Source: Streptococcus mitis
GTDB taxonomy: Bacteria; Bacillota; Bacilli; Lactobacillales; Streptococcaceae
DNA length: 64,000 bases
Reading direction: 5' to 3'
Assembly: GCF_013305725.1 (NCBI RefSeq)
Contig: NZ_CP047883.1
Span: 1,343,001 to 1,407,000 of the forward strand
In this document: positions 46,497 through 55,493 of the stretch, piece after piece
Numbering within the stretch: the stretch's first letter is position 1
Layout: each line of letters begins with the position of its first letter
Notes under the pieces: model-generated
The model's database searches: none
Seen by the model: only the letters and a program-made list of their open reading frames with translations
Told to the model about the DNA's origin: nothing
Position numbers and translations under genes: made by a program

Positions 46497-47233
46497 ACTT
46501 CTATTACCTCCGTTTTCTCCTTAATAGCCTGCAAGAGCTCATGCCCTTGACTTGTGATAACAATAGCTCGTTTGAGTGGTGCTACCTTGGCAAAGCAAGT
46601 TTGTCCAATTTTAGACGAATCCACCAAGACATAGGTCTGTTTGGCATTTTCTAAAATAGCACGCTTCACAGCTCCCTCTTCCATATCAGGAGTCGTATAA
46701 TAACCATCGTCCACACCATTCATCCCGATAAAGGCACGGTCAAAGTGCAATTGGTTAATCTGGTTAAGAGCAACGCCCCCGATACTAGCATCTGTCGCCA
46801 TCTTGACACTTCCTCCAACCATGACAGTTGGAATCTGCTTTTCAACCAACTGAGCGGCATGGTGAATCGAATTTGTCACAACAGTAATATTCTTATTAAC
46901 CAATTCATGAATCAAAAAAGCAGTTGTTGTTCCAGCATCGATAAAGATGACATCTTGTTCCTTGATGAGAGAGGCTGCCTTCTGAGCCAGCAACTTCTTT
47001 TCTTGAAGGTTTTTGACAGATTTTTCTTGAATGGTTTCTTCTTCCTGCAAGGAATGGGGCAATTCTGCTCCACCATGCACGCGACGAAGCTTGTTTTCCG
47101 CTTCCAACTCATCCAAATCTCTTCGAACCGTTGATTCTGACGTTTCTAACAAACTAACTAATTTTTCTAGAGAAACTACATGATGTTGATTTAACTCCTC
47201 TAAAATCAGTTGCTTCCGCTCTGTTTTTAACAC
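46493..47233 (-). CDS. fruR: DeoR-family repressor of the fructose operon
   Basis: 246 residues: a DeoR helix-turn-helix at 1-55 (QLILEELNQHHVVSLEKLVSLL, SESTVRRDLDEL) and a sugar-phosphate-sensing domain with IFIDAGTTTAFL and AFIGMNGVDDGYYT. The effector is expected to be fructose 1-phosphate. It starts with GTG at 47233 behind AGGAGGTGA and is the first gene of the operon it controls. Confidence 0.94.
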   Translation of the reverse strand: MLKTERKQLILEELNQHHVVSLEKLVSLLETSESTVRRDLDELEAENKLRRVHGGAELPHSLQEEETIQEKSVKNLQEKKLLAQKAASLIKEQDVIFIDAGTTTAFLIHELVNKNITVVTNSIHHAAQLVEKQIPTVMVGGSVKMATDASIGGVALNQINQLHFDRAFIGMNGVDDGYYTTPDMEEGAVKRAILENAKQTYVLVDSSKIGQTCFAKVAPLKRAIVITSQGHELLQAIKEKTEVIEV

Positions 47234-47245
47234 TGAATCACCTCC

Positions 47246-47318
47246 TGTTATCGTTTACACTATTCATTCTATCACACTTTCTTTCAAAGTCAAGCGCTTT
47301 TTGTCATTTTCTTTCAAA
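47246..47318 (-). promoter_or_regulatory. fru operon promoter with cre and direct-repeat operators
   Basis: TGTAAACGATAACA (47246-47259 on the minus strand) fits the CcpA cre consensus TGWAANCGNTNWCA at every position and lies between the -10 and the start codon. TTGACT and TAGAAT form a promoter. Two direct repeats TTTGAAAGAAARTG (47275-47288 and 47305-47318), 30 bp apart, flank the promoter and are good FruR operator candidates. Confidence 0.75.
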
Positions 47319-47394
47319 ATCTATCATTTTTCTTATTTCCAAAATTTTTATTGCAAGATAAGAGCCTTTATGGTAGACTATTTGGGTAAGTATT

Positions 47395-47482
47395 GGAAGA
47401 TTACTCAAGAGGCTTAAGAGGCCGTGTTGGAAACGCGGTAGGCGTGTAACAGCGTGCGTGGGTTCGAATCCCATGTCTTCCG
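47395..47482 (+). tRNA. tRNA-Ser(GGA)
   Basis: 88 nt with the long variable arm of class II tRNAs. The acceptor is GGAAGAT/GTCTTCC, and the anticodon loop TTGGAAA gives anticodon GGA, reading UCC and UCU. The T loop is GGTTCGAATCC and the discriminator is G. CCA is not encoded. A promoter TTGCAA - 17 - TAGACT is just upstream. Confidence 0.95.
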
Positions 47483-47490
47483 TTTATTTT

Positions 47491-47526
47491 AAAAAAGATA
47501 CCCAAGAAATCTTGGGTATCTTTTTT
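47491..47526 (+). terminator. Terminator after tRNA-Ser
   Basis: AAGATACCCAAGA/TCTTGGGTATCTT stem followed by TTTTTT. It also works against mntH read-through from the other strand. Confidence 0.88.
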
Positions 47527-47560
47527 CTTATATGCTTGTTTTATAACTCGGGTGAATTTC

Positions 47561-48895
47561 TTAGAAAATATCAAATAACAATTTCACATTGAGAATTGTT
47601 AAGATAATGGAAACGATATAGCCAAGGATGGTATTCCATTTGGCATTGGTAAATTCTCCCATCAGTGATTTCTTAGAAGTTAGATAAATCAGTGGGAAGA
47701 TTGAAAATGGAAGAGCAATCGAAAGAAAGACTTGTGAATAAACCAATAACTGATCTAATGTTTTTTCCTGATGACCAAACAGAACCGCTACAATCATGAC
47801 AGGCAACAAGGCAAAGAGACGAGTTGCCAAACGAATGAACCATTGAGGTAATCTCATATGCAAGAAACCTTCCATAACGATTTGTCCAGTCAAGGTACCC
47901 GTAATTGTCGAATTTTGACCACTGGCTAATAAAGCCAAGGCAAACAAGGTTGATAAGGTCGAGCTAGCTATAGCTCCTGCAATAGTAGAATCCTGCAAGG
48001 CATTATACATTTGAGAGAAGGCAGAAATCTCAGATGCATGGCCGAAAAAGAGAGCCGCCCCGAGAATTAATAGAAGGGAGTTAACCACAAAGGCCAAGGA
48101 TAATTGGAGATTTGAATCCCAGGTCATAAAGCGCACGGCTTTTCGAACATCATTCTTGTCCTTGTGATTGATTTTCCGAGTTTGTGACAAGGAAGAATGC
48201 AAATAGAGGTTATGGGGCATAACCGTTGCTCCCACGATCCCTAGTGCCAAGGTTAATTGACTTTCATGCCCTGGCAAGGGACTTTCAAATAAGGTTGCAT
48301 TCGGTAGATAACCCTCAACGATTCCTTGGAAGCTTGGATGTGACAAAGCTACCAGATAGGTAAAAATTGCTAGAATGGTTAAAATCAGTGTTGTCACAAT
48401 AGCTTCAATCTTCTTAAAGCCAAATTTCATCAGAAGCAATAAGAGAAAAACATCCAACACGGTCAAGAGAATTGCTATCATAATCGGAATCTTAAAGAGA
48501 AGATTGAGAGCAATCGCTGAACCTAGAACTTCTGCCAGATCTGTCGCCATCAAGGCTAATTCTAAAATCACCCATAGACTATAACGAAGCCATTTAGGTG
48601 AATGATGAGCCGTTGCTTGAGCCAGGTCCATCTGGGTTACAATACCAAGCTTTCCTGCCATCTGCTGAAGTTGCATGGCAATGAGAGATGAAATCAAGAT
48701 AACAAACAAGAGACTATACTTATAGGAAGCACCACCGACTACACTGGTAATCCAGTTTCCTGGATCCATATAACCAACTGCGACAAGAGCACCCGGACCT
48801 AAAAAGGCATTTAAATTTTGCCAGAAATGATTGTTATTTGGAGTATCGATAGATTGATTAATCTCAGAGAGTGACACTTTTTTATGAGAAGACAT
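47561..48895 (-). CDS. mntH: Mn2+/Fe2+ transporter, Nramp family
   Basis: 444 residues, 11 predicted membrane helices. The metal-site motif of helix 1 is VAVGYMDPGNWITS (DPGN) and that of helix 6 GATVMPHNLYLHSS (MPH). It imports manganese by proton symport. A degraded C-terminal piece of a second copy lies at 13646-13812. The start ATG follows GAGGTAAGTATCT. The 300-bp upstream region carries a TATAAT at 49033-49038. Confidence 0.95.
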   Translation of the reverse strand: MSSHKKVSLSEINQSIDTPNNNHFWQNLNAFLGPGALVAVGYMDPGNWITSVVGGASYKYSLLFVILISSLIAMQLQQMAGKLGIVTQMDLAQATAHHSPKWLRYSLWVILELALMATDLAEVLGSAIALNLLFKIPIMIAILLTVLDVFLLLLLMKFGFKKIEAIVTTLILTILAIFTYLVALSHPSFQGIVEGYLPNATLFESPLPGHESQLTLALGIVGATVMPHNLYLHSSLSQTRKINHKDKNDVRKAVRFMTWDSNLQLSLAFVVNSLLLILGAALFFGHASEISAFSQMYNALQDSTIAGAIASSTLSTLFALALLASGQNSTITGTLTGQIVMEGFLHMRLPQWFIRLATRLFALLPVMIVAVLFGHQEKTLDQLLVYSQVFLSIALPFSIFPLIYLTSKKSLMGEFTNAKWNTILGYIVSIILTILNVKLLFDIF

Positions 48896-49146
48896 AGATA
48901 CTTACCTCTTTCTAAACCTACTTTTTCATTATTTTCTATTAGAGAAAAATAAGATTGACTTTAAACTATTAAAACAATGAAAACTATATGAAAAACATTT
49001 AGTTTTTTCATTATTTTTCTTAAGGCACCTTAATTATAACAGAAAATATGATAAAAACTTAAGAAAATTCAGGACTTGATTTAATATTTAGGATACAACA
49101 AAATGTTGTATTCTTTTTTTGCAAAAGAATACCAAAGAATAAAATA
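48896..49146 (-). promoter_or_regulatory. mntH upstream region
   Basis: No gene is seen. A TATAAT at 49033-49038 on the minus strand is the likely -10, with TTAAGT 18 bp upstream as a poor -35, leaving a long AT-rich 5' region. A perfect palindrome ATACAAC-5-GTTGTAT (49093-49111) lies further upstream, followed on the plus strand by a T run, so it may be an operator or a stray terminator. Confidence 0.45.
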
Positions 49147-49172
49147 AAAAACGTTGTAAAAACAACGTTTTA
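49147..49172 (-). terminator. Terminator after tmRNA
   Basis: AAAACGTTGT/ACAACGTTTT stem with a short A/T loop and a T-rich 3' side on the minus strand, 30 nt past the tmRNA end. Confidence 0.8.
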
Positions 49173-49203
49173 GAAAGATTTACAAAACAATGTAAATTAT
49201 CAA

Positions 49204-49548
49204 TGGAGCCGGTGGGAGTCGAACCCACGTCCAAACATCTGCTAACATATTTGTCTACAACCATAGGTTATGTATTCGTTTAACAGTCCCTCGACACATA
49301 ACTCAAGCCTAGGAACTGCGAGCCTATAAATCTCTTACCAAACTGCTAGACAAAGTTTGATCGTATCTCGCTAATAATAAGACCCATCATCAGACACGAG
49401 CAATCCGAATCGGGTCACGCCTGCTGGTTTTTAGGCAGCTAGAGCGTAAGAAGTGTTATTTTTTGCAGTTATATTTAACTGAGCGTTTACATCGCCACAC
49501 GAGTCGCAAAATATGCCTCATAATGCCTGTCGAATCCGTAACGACCCC
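49204..49548 (-). ncRNA. ssrA: Transfer-messenger RNA (ssrA)
   Basis: 345 nt. The 5' end GGGGTCGTTACGGATTCGAC and 3' end GGTTCGACTCCCACCGGCTC form the tRNA-like domain. The tag reading frame at 49431-49466 encodes AKNNTSYALAA and stops with TAA. This is the tag I know from pneumococcus. It rescues stalled ribosomes and marks the nascent protein for degradation. The T loop and pseudoknot regions look intact. Confidence 0.98.
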
Positions 49549-49609
49549 AAAAGACAATAAAACCATTATACCTTATCTAAATCAAAAATGCAAAAAGGAA
49601 ATCAACTAA

Positions 49610-50245
49610 CTACAAAAGATAGTCTTTCAAAGCTTTGGTCAAAACATGATAACCGGGAACACTAAGGTGCAACCCATCAGTTGTATAATCTTTTTTGAGT
49701 TGACCTTCTTGGTCTATCAAACTATCAAAAACTGGCACAAATTCTACCTGCATATAGGCAGAAGCAAGCTCTTGATAGGCTTGATTCCATTTCTGAATTT
49801 TTTCATTCGTGCGGATATAGACTGTCTGCTTGTACTCCTCTCCCTCATTGACTGGCAAAATGGAAAGCAATTTAATCTCAGTCAATGGATAATCGCGAGC
49901 AATGGATTGTATGATAGCTTCGAGATTATTGAGAGCCTCATTCACTGGAACATCTTTTCCGATATCATTTGTCCCAATCAAAAGGACAATTTTATCTACT
50001 GCTCCACCGTACAGATGCGCATCTAGATTCTCTAGTAACAGCCCTGTCTGATAACCTCGAATACCTCGATTGACAATCGTCTTTGAAGTCCCAAATAGTT
50101 CCTGCAGAGGATAATATTCGACAATGGAATCCCCAATAAAAAGAATATCTGGCTCTACAACAGAAACCTGATTTAAGTGACGATACTTGGTTTGGATTTT
50201 TTCTTGTTCCTTTAGTAACCAATTTTCTAATAACTGTACTGCCAC
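49610..50245 (-). CDS. SGNH/GDSL-family hydrolase
   Basis: 211 residues, cytosolic. The SGNH blocks are all present: DILFIGDSIVEYY (serine), NRGIRGYQTG (glycine), LLIGTNDIGKDV (asparagine) and TTDGLHLSVPGYH (aspartate and histidine). This is an esterase or acetylhydrolase; similar genes are annotated as platelet-activating-factor acetylhydrolase-like. The GTG start lies 7 nt after AAAGGAG and just behind the HAD gene's stop, so the two are cotranscribed. Confidence 0.9.
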   Translation of the reverse strand: MAVQLLENWLLKEQEKIQTKYRHLNQVSVVEPDILFIGDSIVEYYPLQELFGTSKTIVNRGIRGYQTGLLLENLDAHLYGGAVDKIVLLIGTNDIGKDVPVNEALNNLEAIIQSIARDYPLTEIKLLSILPVNEGEEYKQTVYIRTNEKIQKWNQAYQELASAYMQVEFVPVFDSLIDQEGQLKKDYTTDGLHLSVPGYHVLTKALKDYLL

Positions 50246-50246
50246 T

Positions 50247-51074
50247 TCATTCTCCTTTTTCTAACCAGTTTTCCAAGACTTGATAAACTCCGCCTTGGCT
50301 GTTGGCTGGCGCTAGAGCCGTCGCCACAGCTTTGGCCTTATCATCAGCATTTTCCATCGCATAGGCAATTCCAGCCATTTCAAGCATTTCAACATCATTT
50401 TCACTGTCACCAAAAGCCATGATTTGTTGGGAGGTCAAGTCCCAGCGCTTGAGTAATTCTTCCAAGCCCCATGCTTTATGAATTCCAGCTTGAAGGATAT
50501 CAATGCAACCATAGCCACTCGATACAGCACGAACACGGCCATCAAAGAGGTCATTGATTTCTTCCAAGACCGAACTCAAACGTTCCTCACCAACAACCAT
50601 ACTCATCTTGAGCACACCACCAAAGAGGTCAGAGGTTAATTCGTCCACAAATTGCATCCGTTGGTAGAATTTTTCAATCATTTCTGGAGTCATAAAACTT
50701 TCAAGGTCTGTAAAAATCGTACCTTCTTTGACGAAACCACCCTTCATAGACGTTACAACAAACTGATCCTGACACGCTCGACCCTTAAAATGAGCCAAAG
50801 CCTTATCGACAATGGCATCATCCCAAGTCTGAGCCTGAATCAGTTCATTGTTTTCAAAAATACGAGCACCGTTTGCAACAACCAGAACCACCCGATCGAC
50901 CAAGTGCTCCAGTAGTTGCCTCATGCGGTGAATTTCATTCCCAGTCGCAATGACAAAACGAATACCCCTTTGATCCAACTGATCTAAAATCTTTTCCAAA
51001 CGTGGGAGATCAAGCTGGCCTCTAGCATCCAGCAAGGTCCCATCCATATCTGTTGCAATTACCTTAATCGTCAT
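50247..51074 (-). CDS. HAD-superfamily Cof-type phosphatase
   Basis: 275 residues with all HAD motifs: nucleophile ATDMDGTLLDARG, motif II VIATGNEIHRM, motif III lysine near HKAWGLEELLKRW and motif IV AFGDSENDVEMLEMAG. Probably a cytosolic sugar-phosphate or flavin-precursor phosphatase. It is a different paralogue from the one at the left edge. It sits between the CapA-like and SGNH hydrolase genes with 1- and 21-nt gaps. Confidence 0.92.
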   Translation of the reverse strand: MTIKVIATDMDGTLLDARGQLDLPRLEKILDQLDQRGIRFVIATGNEIHRMRQLLEHLVDRVVLVVANGARIFENNELIQAQTWDDAIVDKALAHFKGRACQDQFVVTSMKGGFVKEGTIFTDLESFMTPEMIEKFYQRMQFVDELTSDLFGGVLKMSMVVGEERLSSVLEEINDLFDGRVRAVSSGYGCIDILQAGIHKAWGLEELLKRWDLTSQQIMAFGDSENDVEMLEMAGIAYAMENADDKAKAVATALAPANSQGGVYQVLENWLEKGE

Positions 51075-51095
51075 TTACTTTCCCCTGGATTTAAG

Positions 51096-52421
51096 CTAGT
51101 CCCACTTCAATCCCACATGTTCGTTCATTTCTTTGTAGGCTGTATCAATTCGTTCCTTAGTCGCTTCATCTAACTGGTCACGATGACTACCACCCTCGAT
51201 AAAATCTTCTAAGATATAAGTTTGGTATAGGAATAGTGGATAACCTTCTGGAGAATAGGTTCCTTTCGGTGTACGATTTACCCAAGAAGGATGTGCTTTA
51301 GCAGTTTCGATTGTCGTCTTGCCATCCTTTTTCTTAATGGTCACATCCATAAGCACGCCACGCTCTGTCCACTTAGCATTCTCTTCATCTTGCATGGTTT
51401 CAATTCTTTGATTGGAAATGAAGTTCCCCATTGAATAGATAATGAGTTTCTTGTCCCCATCTTTTTCAACCGTTTCAGATGGTTCAACTACGTGAGGGTG
51501 CCCTCCAAAGATAATATCAGCTCCCCAATCGATCATCTTGTGATAAAGAGCCTTTTGTTCTTCAGTTGGTTCCAAGCGATACTCCACACCCATCTGAGGC
51601 ATGATAATGGTGATATCTGCTTCCTTCTCTGCTCGTTCAATTTCATCCCTCATCTTGTCTTCATTTAGGTCTGAAAGATAGCGGTTATAGTCTTCTTGAG
51701 AAATACTTTGCTCAATTCCATTGAAACCATAAGAATAGGCTAAAAGCGCAACCTTGATGCCGTTGACTTCCTTGATAACGAGTGGAGCTTGATCACGGGA
51801 CTCATGCGTATACACGCCAATCGGTGTCATTCCTGCCTTTTCAATAGCATCTGCTGTTGAGACCACACCTTCTATTTGTGAATCTAGGATATGATTATGC
51901 GCCAAGTCTAGCACTTGATAACCGGCATCCTTGATGGCATCCATGACTTCTCCAGGTGCATTAAATAGCGGATAACCAGCCAAATAGTGGTCCTTATTCA
52001 CAGTACCTTCAAAATCACCTAAAATCAAGTCTGCTTGTTTGAGCCATGGTTTTACATATTCAAAATTTTCATGGAAATCATAGGTCCCATCTTCTTTTAA
52101 AGCAGAACGATAGATAGGAATGTGATAGAGGAGGTCCCCGTTGGCCATAATTCTAGCAATCTTTTCCTCTTCCTGATCTTTGGAATTTTGATTATACTTA
52201 TTTGTTTCTTGAGAAATGGCATCCTTTTTTTGACTGGTTAAAGGGATTCCTTGGAAACTTTCAAACAACAAGACTAAGCCCATTGATAAAGCAACTGCTA
52301 GCAAAAGGACAGCAACAAATCCTTTATTGCTCCACTTGCGATAACTCCTAAAAAAGTTTACCAAGCCCCTCATAAAACGAAAAACTGGTCCACGTTTATG
52401 TCTTTCCTGTCTTCTTTGCAT
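51096..52421 (-). CDS. CapA-family membrane-anchored metallophosphatase-like protein
   Basis: 441 residues. A very basic N-terminus precedes one membrane helix (KGFVAVLLLAVALSMGLVLL, about 34-53) and an extracellular CapA domain. Motifs are ANGDLLYHIP, ILGDFEGTVN, LDLAHNHILD and IIFGGHPHVVEP. CapA proteins belong to the poly-gamma-glutamate capsule family and have a calcineurin-like fold. No other PGA genes are nearby, so a cell-wall role is more likely than PGA synthesis. Confidence 0.88.
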   Translation of the reverse strand: MQRRQERHKRGPVFRFMRGLVNFFRSYRKWSNKGFVAVLLLAVALSMGLVLLFESFQGIPLTSQKKDAISQETNKYNQNSKDQEEEKIARIMANGDLLYHIPIYRSALKEDGTYDFHENFEYVKPWLKQADLILGDFEGTVNKDHYLAGYPLFNAPGEVMDAIKDAGYQVLDLAHNHILDSQIEGVVSTADAIEKAGMTPIGVYTHESRDQAPLVIKEVNGIKVALLAYSYGFNGIEQSISQEDYNRYLSDLNEDKMRDEIERAEKEADITIIMPQMGVEYRLEPTEEQKALYHKMIDWGADIIFGGHPHVVEPSETVEKDGDKKLIIYSMGNFISNQRIETMQDEENAKWTERGVLMDVTIKKKDGKTTIETAKAHPSWVNRTPKGTYSPEGYPLFLYQTYILEDFIEGGSHRDQLDEATKERIDTAYKEMNEHVGLKWD

Positions 52422-52595
52422 CTTTATTCTCCCAACTTTCTAATGCAAGCCTTTTCTTTTTATTATATCACAGATAAGTAATTCTTTCACAATTGAATCG
52501 AACCTACTAGACATTTTCTATAAAAGCTCGATGCCGTAATACTTTCAATCCTTGTCATTTTGTGTTATCATGTAGAGGTAATGAAAGGAGAGAAA

Positions 52596-53207
52596 ATGTC
52601 TGCAATAGAACGTATTACAAAAGCTGCTCATTTAATTGATATGAACGATATTATCCGCGAGGGGAATCCCACTCTACGCGCGGTTGCTGAGGAAGTCACT
52701 TTCCCCCTATCTGACCAGGAAATCATCCTTGGCGAAAAGATGATGCAATTCCTGAAACATTCCCAAGATCCCGTCATGGCCGAAAAAATGGGACTCCGAG
52801 GTGGGGTTGGACTTGCTGCTCCTCAATTAGATATCTCAAAACGTATTATCGCTGTTTTGGTACCTAATATTGTCGAAGAAGGCGAAACTCCACAGGAAGC
52901 CTACGACTTGCAAGCCATTATGTACAATCCAAAAATCGTCTCTCACTCTGTTCAAGACGCTGCTCTTGGTGAAGGAGAAGGTTGCCTATCTGTTGACCGC
53001 AACGTGCCTGGTTATGTTGTTCGCCATGCCCGCGTTACTGTTGACTACTTTGACAAGGATGGAGAAAAACACCGTATCAAGCTCAAAGGCTACAACTCCA
53101 TCGTTGTTCAGCATGAAATTGACCACATTAACGGAATCATGTTTTACGATCGTATCAATGAAAAAGACCCATTTGCAGTTAAAGATGGTTTACTAATTCT
53201 AGAATAA
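52596..53207 (+). CDS. def: Peptide deformylase
   Basis: 203 residues from the ATG at 52596 behind AAAGGAG; the longer frame to 52560 is unneeded. The three deformylase motifs are [21 protein letters not shown] and [13 protein letters not shown], giving the Cys and two His metal ligands and the catalytic Glu. The insert-containing, longer N-terminus is the Gram-positive type II form. It removes formyl groups from nascent proteins. Confidence 0.97.
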   Translation: MSAIERITKAAHLIDMNDIIREGNPTLRAVAEEVTFPLSDQEIILGEKMMQFLKHSQDPVMAEKMGLRGGVGLAAPQLDISKRIIAVLVPNIVEEGETPQEAYDLQAIMYNPKIVSHSVQDAALGEGEGCLSVDRNVPGYVVRHARVTVDYFDKDGEKHRIKLKGYNSIVVQHEIDHINGIMFYDRINEKDPFAVKDGLLILE

Positions 53208-53209
53208 AG

Positions 53210-53245
53210 AAAATCCCGTTGCAAGACGGGGTTTTGTGTTATAAT
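53210..53245 (+). promoter_or_regulatory. def terminator overlapped by the promoter of the next gene
   Basis: AAAATCCCG/CGGGGTTTT hairpin at 53210-53234 ends def. TATAAT at 53240-53245 stands only six bases before the next ATG, with TTGCAA 15 bp upstream inside the hairpin loop. Initiation at the normal distance would fall on the start codon. Confidence 0.65.
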
Positions 53246-53251
53246 AGAGGC

Positions 53252-53980
53252 ATGAAAACAAATGATATTGTCTATGGCGTCCACGCCGTTACCGAAGCCC
53301 TCCTTGCAAATACTGGCAACAAACTCTACCTCCAAGAAGATCTCCGAGGTAAGAACGTTGAGAAAGTCAAGGAACTGGCTACAGAAAAGAAGGTGTCCAT
53401 TTCTTGGACCTCAAAAAAAGCCCTCTCTGAGATGACTGAAGGTGCTGTCCACCAAGGTTTTGTTCTACGAGTTTCTGAATTTGCCTATAGTGAGCTGGAT
53501 TACATCCTTGCCAAAACGCGCCAAGAAGAAAATCCTTTGCTATTGATTCTGGACGGGTTAACCGATCCTCACAACTTAGGCTCCATCTTAAGAACCGCTG
53601 ATGCGACCAATGTTGCAGGTGTCATCATTCCCAAGCACCGTGCTGTCGGAGTTACTCCTGTCGTTGCCAAAACGGCCACAGGTGCTATTGAGCACGTTCC
53701 CATCGCTCGAGTAACCAATCTGAGCCAAACTCTAGACAAACTCAAGGATGAAGGATTCTGGACCTTTGGAACGGATATGAACGGTACCCCTTGCCATAAG
53801 TGGAATACAAAAGGGAAAATCGCCCTCATTATCGGAAATGAAGGAAAAGGCATCTCTAGCAACATCAAAAAACAGGTCGATGAAATGATTACCATTCCTA
53901 TGAATGGACATGTTCAAAGCCTTAATGCCAGTGTTGCTGCAGCCATTCTCATGTACGAAGTTTTCCGAAATAGACTATAA
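53252..53980 (+). CDS. TrmH-family rRNA 2'-O-methyltransferase (RlmB-like)
   Basis: 242 residues from the ATG at 53252. An N-terminal substrate-binding domain (VYGVHAVTEALL) is followed by the SPOUT knot with NLGSILRTADATNVAGV, LIIGNEGKGI and SLNASVAAAILMYE. It probably methylates 23S rRNA (Gm2251 in E. coli RlmB). The frame extends to 53219, but the in-frame upstream part covers the def terminator. GAGG is only 1 nt before the ATG, too close for a normal ribosome-binding site. Confidence 0.92.
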   Translation: MKTNDIVYGVHAVTEALLANTGNKLYLQEDLRGKNVEKVKELATEKKVSISWTSKKALSEMTEGAVHQGFVLRVSEFAYSELDYILAKTRQEENPLLLILDGLTDPHNLGSILRTADATNVAGVIIPKHRAVGVTPVVAKTATGAIEHVPIARVTNLSQTLDKLKDEGFWTFGTDMNGTPCHKWNTKGKIALIIGNEGKGISSNIKKQVDEMITIPMNGHVQSLNASVAAAILMYEVFRNRL

Positions 53981-54014
53981 AAAAGTTTCCAGTCATCTGA
54001 TTGGAAACTTTTTT
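53979..54014 (+). terminator. Terminator after the TrmH-family gene
   Basis: AAAAGTTTCCA/TGGAAACTTTT stem with a TTTTTT tail, starting at the stop codon. Confidence 0.88.
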
Positions 54015-54017
54015 ATG

Positions 54018-54215
54018 ATTATACTCAATGAAAATCAAAGAGCAAACTAGGAAACCAGCCACAGGTTGCTCAAAGCATTGCTTTGAGATTGTAGATAAGA
54101 CTGACGAAGTCAGCTCAAAACACTGTTTTGAGGTTGCAGATAGAACTGACGAAGTCAGTCACATATATAATCCAAGGCGACGTTGACGTGATTTGAAGAG
54201 ATTTTCGGAGAGTAT
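54018..54215 (-). repeat. BOX element with two boxB-like modules
   Basis: Read on the minus strand: boxA (GAAAATCTCTTC..., CACGTCAACGTCGCC) near 54150-54215, then two boxB-like copies each with the core CTGACTTCGTCAG (near 54060-54150), then boxC with TTTGATTTTCATTGAGTAT at 54018-54050. It sits between convergent genes and touches the trxB stop. Its boxC end matches the BOX at 27689-27790. Confidence 0.85.
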
Positions 54216-55126
54216 TAACTATGTTCGGTGATAAACTTGTAAGCTTCTTGACCAGCGATAGCTCCATCTCCAACTGCTGTTGTTACTTGGCGAAGGTCTT
54301 TCAAGCGAACATCTCCAACTGCAAAAATACCGTCAACTGCAGTTTTCATGTGGTTATCTGTCACAATCCAGCCAGCCTGATCTTGGATATTCAATTCTTT
54401 AACAAAATCGCTAAGAGGGTCCAATCCAACATAGATAAAAACGCCACCGAAGGCTTGTTCTGTCACTTGACCTGTTTTCACATTTTCAAATACGACAGAT
54501 TCTACTCGGTTTTCACCCTTGATTTCCTTGACTACAGAATCCCAGATAAAGCTGATTTTCTCATTCGCAAAGGCGCGGTCTTGTAAAACTTTTTGGGCAC
54601 GAAGTTGGTCACGACGGTGAACAATGGTAACAGTCTTAGCAAAACGAGTCAAGAAGATGGCTTCTTCAACAGCTGAATCTCCACCACCAACTACCAACAA
54701 ATCTTGGTCACGGAAGAAAGCACCATCACACACGGCACAGTAAGAAACACCACGACTGTTCAGTTCTTCTTCTCCAGGTACTCCCAAAGGACGGTGTTTA
54801 GAACCAGTTGCTACGATAACTGTACGTGTTTCATATGTTTGGACATCAGTAATCACTTTCTTAAAATCACCATGGTCTTCTACATTTTCAACATAACCAT
54901 AAATATGCTCAACACCAAGATTTTCAAGCGGTTCAAACATTTTTTCTGCCAATTCTGGCCCACTAATATTAGCGTATCCTGGGTAATTTTCAATATCAGA
55001 TGTATTATTCATCTGACCACCTGGCAGACCACCTTCAATCAAGGCTACTTTCAAATTGCTTCGAGCAGCATACAAGGCTGCAGTCATACCTGCAGGTCCA
55101 GCACCGATAATAATAGTATCGTACAT
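54215..55126 (-). CDS. trxB: Thioredoxin reductase
   Basis: 303 residues: FAD-binding GAGPAGMTAALYAARS at the N-terminus, the redox pair in SYCAVCDGAFF (CxxC at about 134-137), NADPH-binding VVGGGDSAVEEAIFL, and the C-terminal FAVGDVRLKDLRQVTTA. It reduces thioredoxin using NADPH. The stop codon abuts a BOX element. Order trxB, DUF4059, ABC ATPase, ABC permease is the pneumococcal one. Confidence 0.96.
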   Translation of the reverse strand: MYDTIIIGAGPAGMTAALYAARSNLKVALIEGGLPGGQMNNTSDIENYPGYANISGPELAEKMFEPLENLGVEHIYGYVENVEDHGDFKKVITDVQTYETRTVIVATGSKHRPLGVPGEEELNSRGVSYCAVCDGAFFRDQDLLVVGGGDSAVEEAIFLTRFAKTVTIVHRRDQLRAQKVLQDRAFANEKISFIWDSVVKEIKGENRVESVVFENVKTGQVTEQAFGGVFIYVGLDPLSDFVKELNIQDQAGWIVTDNHMKTAVDGIFAVGDVRLKDLRQVTTAVGDGAIAGQEAYKFITEHS

Positions 55127-55191
55127 ATAGATTCCTTCTTTCTTGTTGTAACTATCTTTATTCTAACTCTTTCTTGTCAATCAAGCAAGGA

Positions 55192-55416
55192 TTATGCTTT
55201 GAAAACAAGAATTATACTCATAACCGCAAAGGATAATACTGGAACAACCAAGACCCCAATCATAATCATATCATAGAGATGGGCTTGGCGAGCCTTGGCT
55301 GTCTTATCAACTCCCGACATGGCTCTCAGTCCAATCCAAATCCCTAAAAAAATCAGGACGAGGATGGTGGTCAAGATCAAACTCTCGAAATATAAAGAAA
55401 ATAGTTGCAGTAGCAT
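55192..55416 (-). CDS. Small two-helix membrane protein, DUF4059 family
   Basis: 74 residues from the ATG at 55416, chosen because GAGAG lies 6 nt before it; an ATG four codons earlier has no site. Two membrane helices (LILTTILVLIFLGIWIGL and MIMIGVLVVPVLSFAVMSII) flank a short basic cytosolic loop. Found between trxB and an amino-acid ABC transporter in related streptococci. Function unknown. Confidence 0.75.
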   Translation of the reverse strand: MLLQLFSLYFESLILTTILVLIFLGIWIGLRAMSGVDKTAKARQAHLYDMIMIGVLVVPVLSFAVMSIILVFKA

Positions 55417-55493
55417 GATTTCTCTCATTTCTATCTTTTTTAAAGAGTAAACTCAGCTAGTCCAACTAACTGAGTTTTCCTTTATCTATTATA

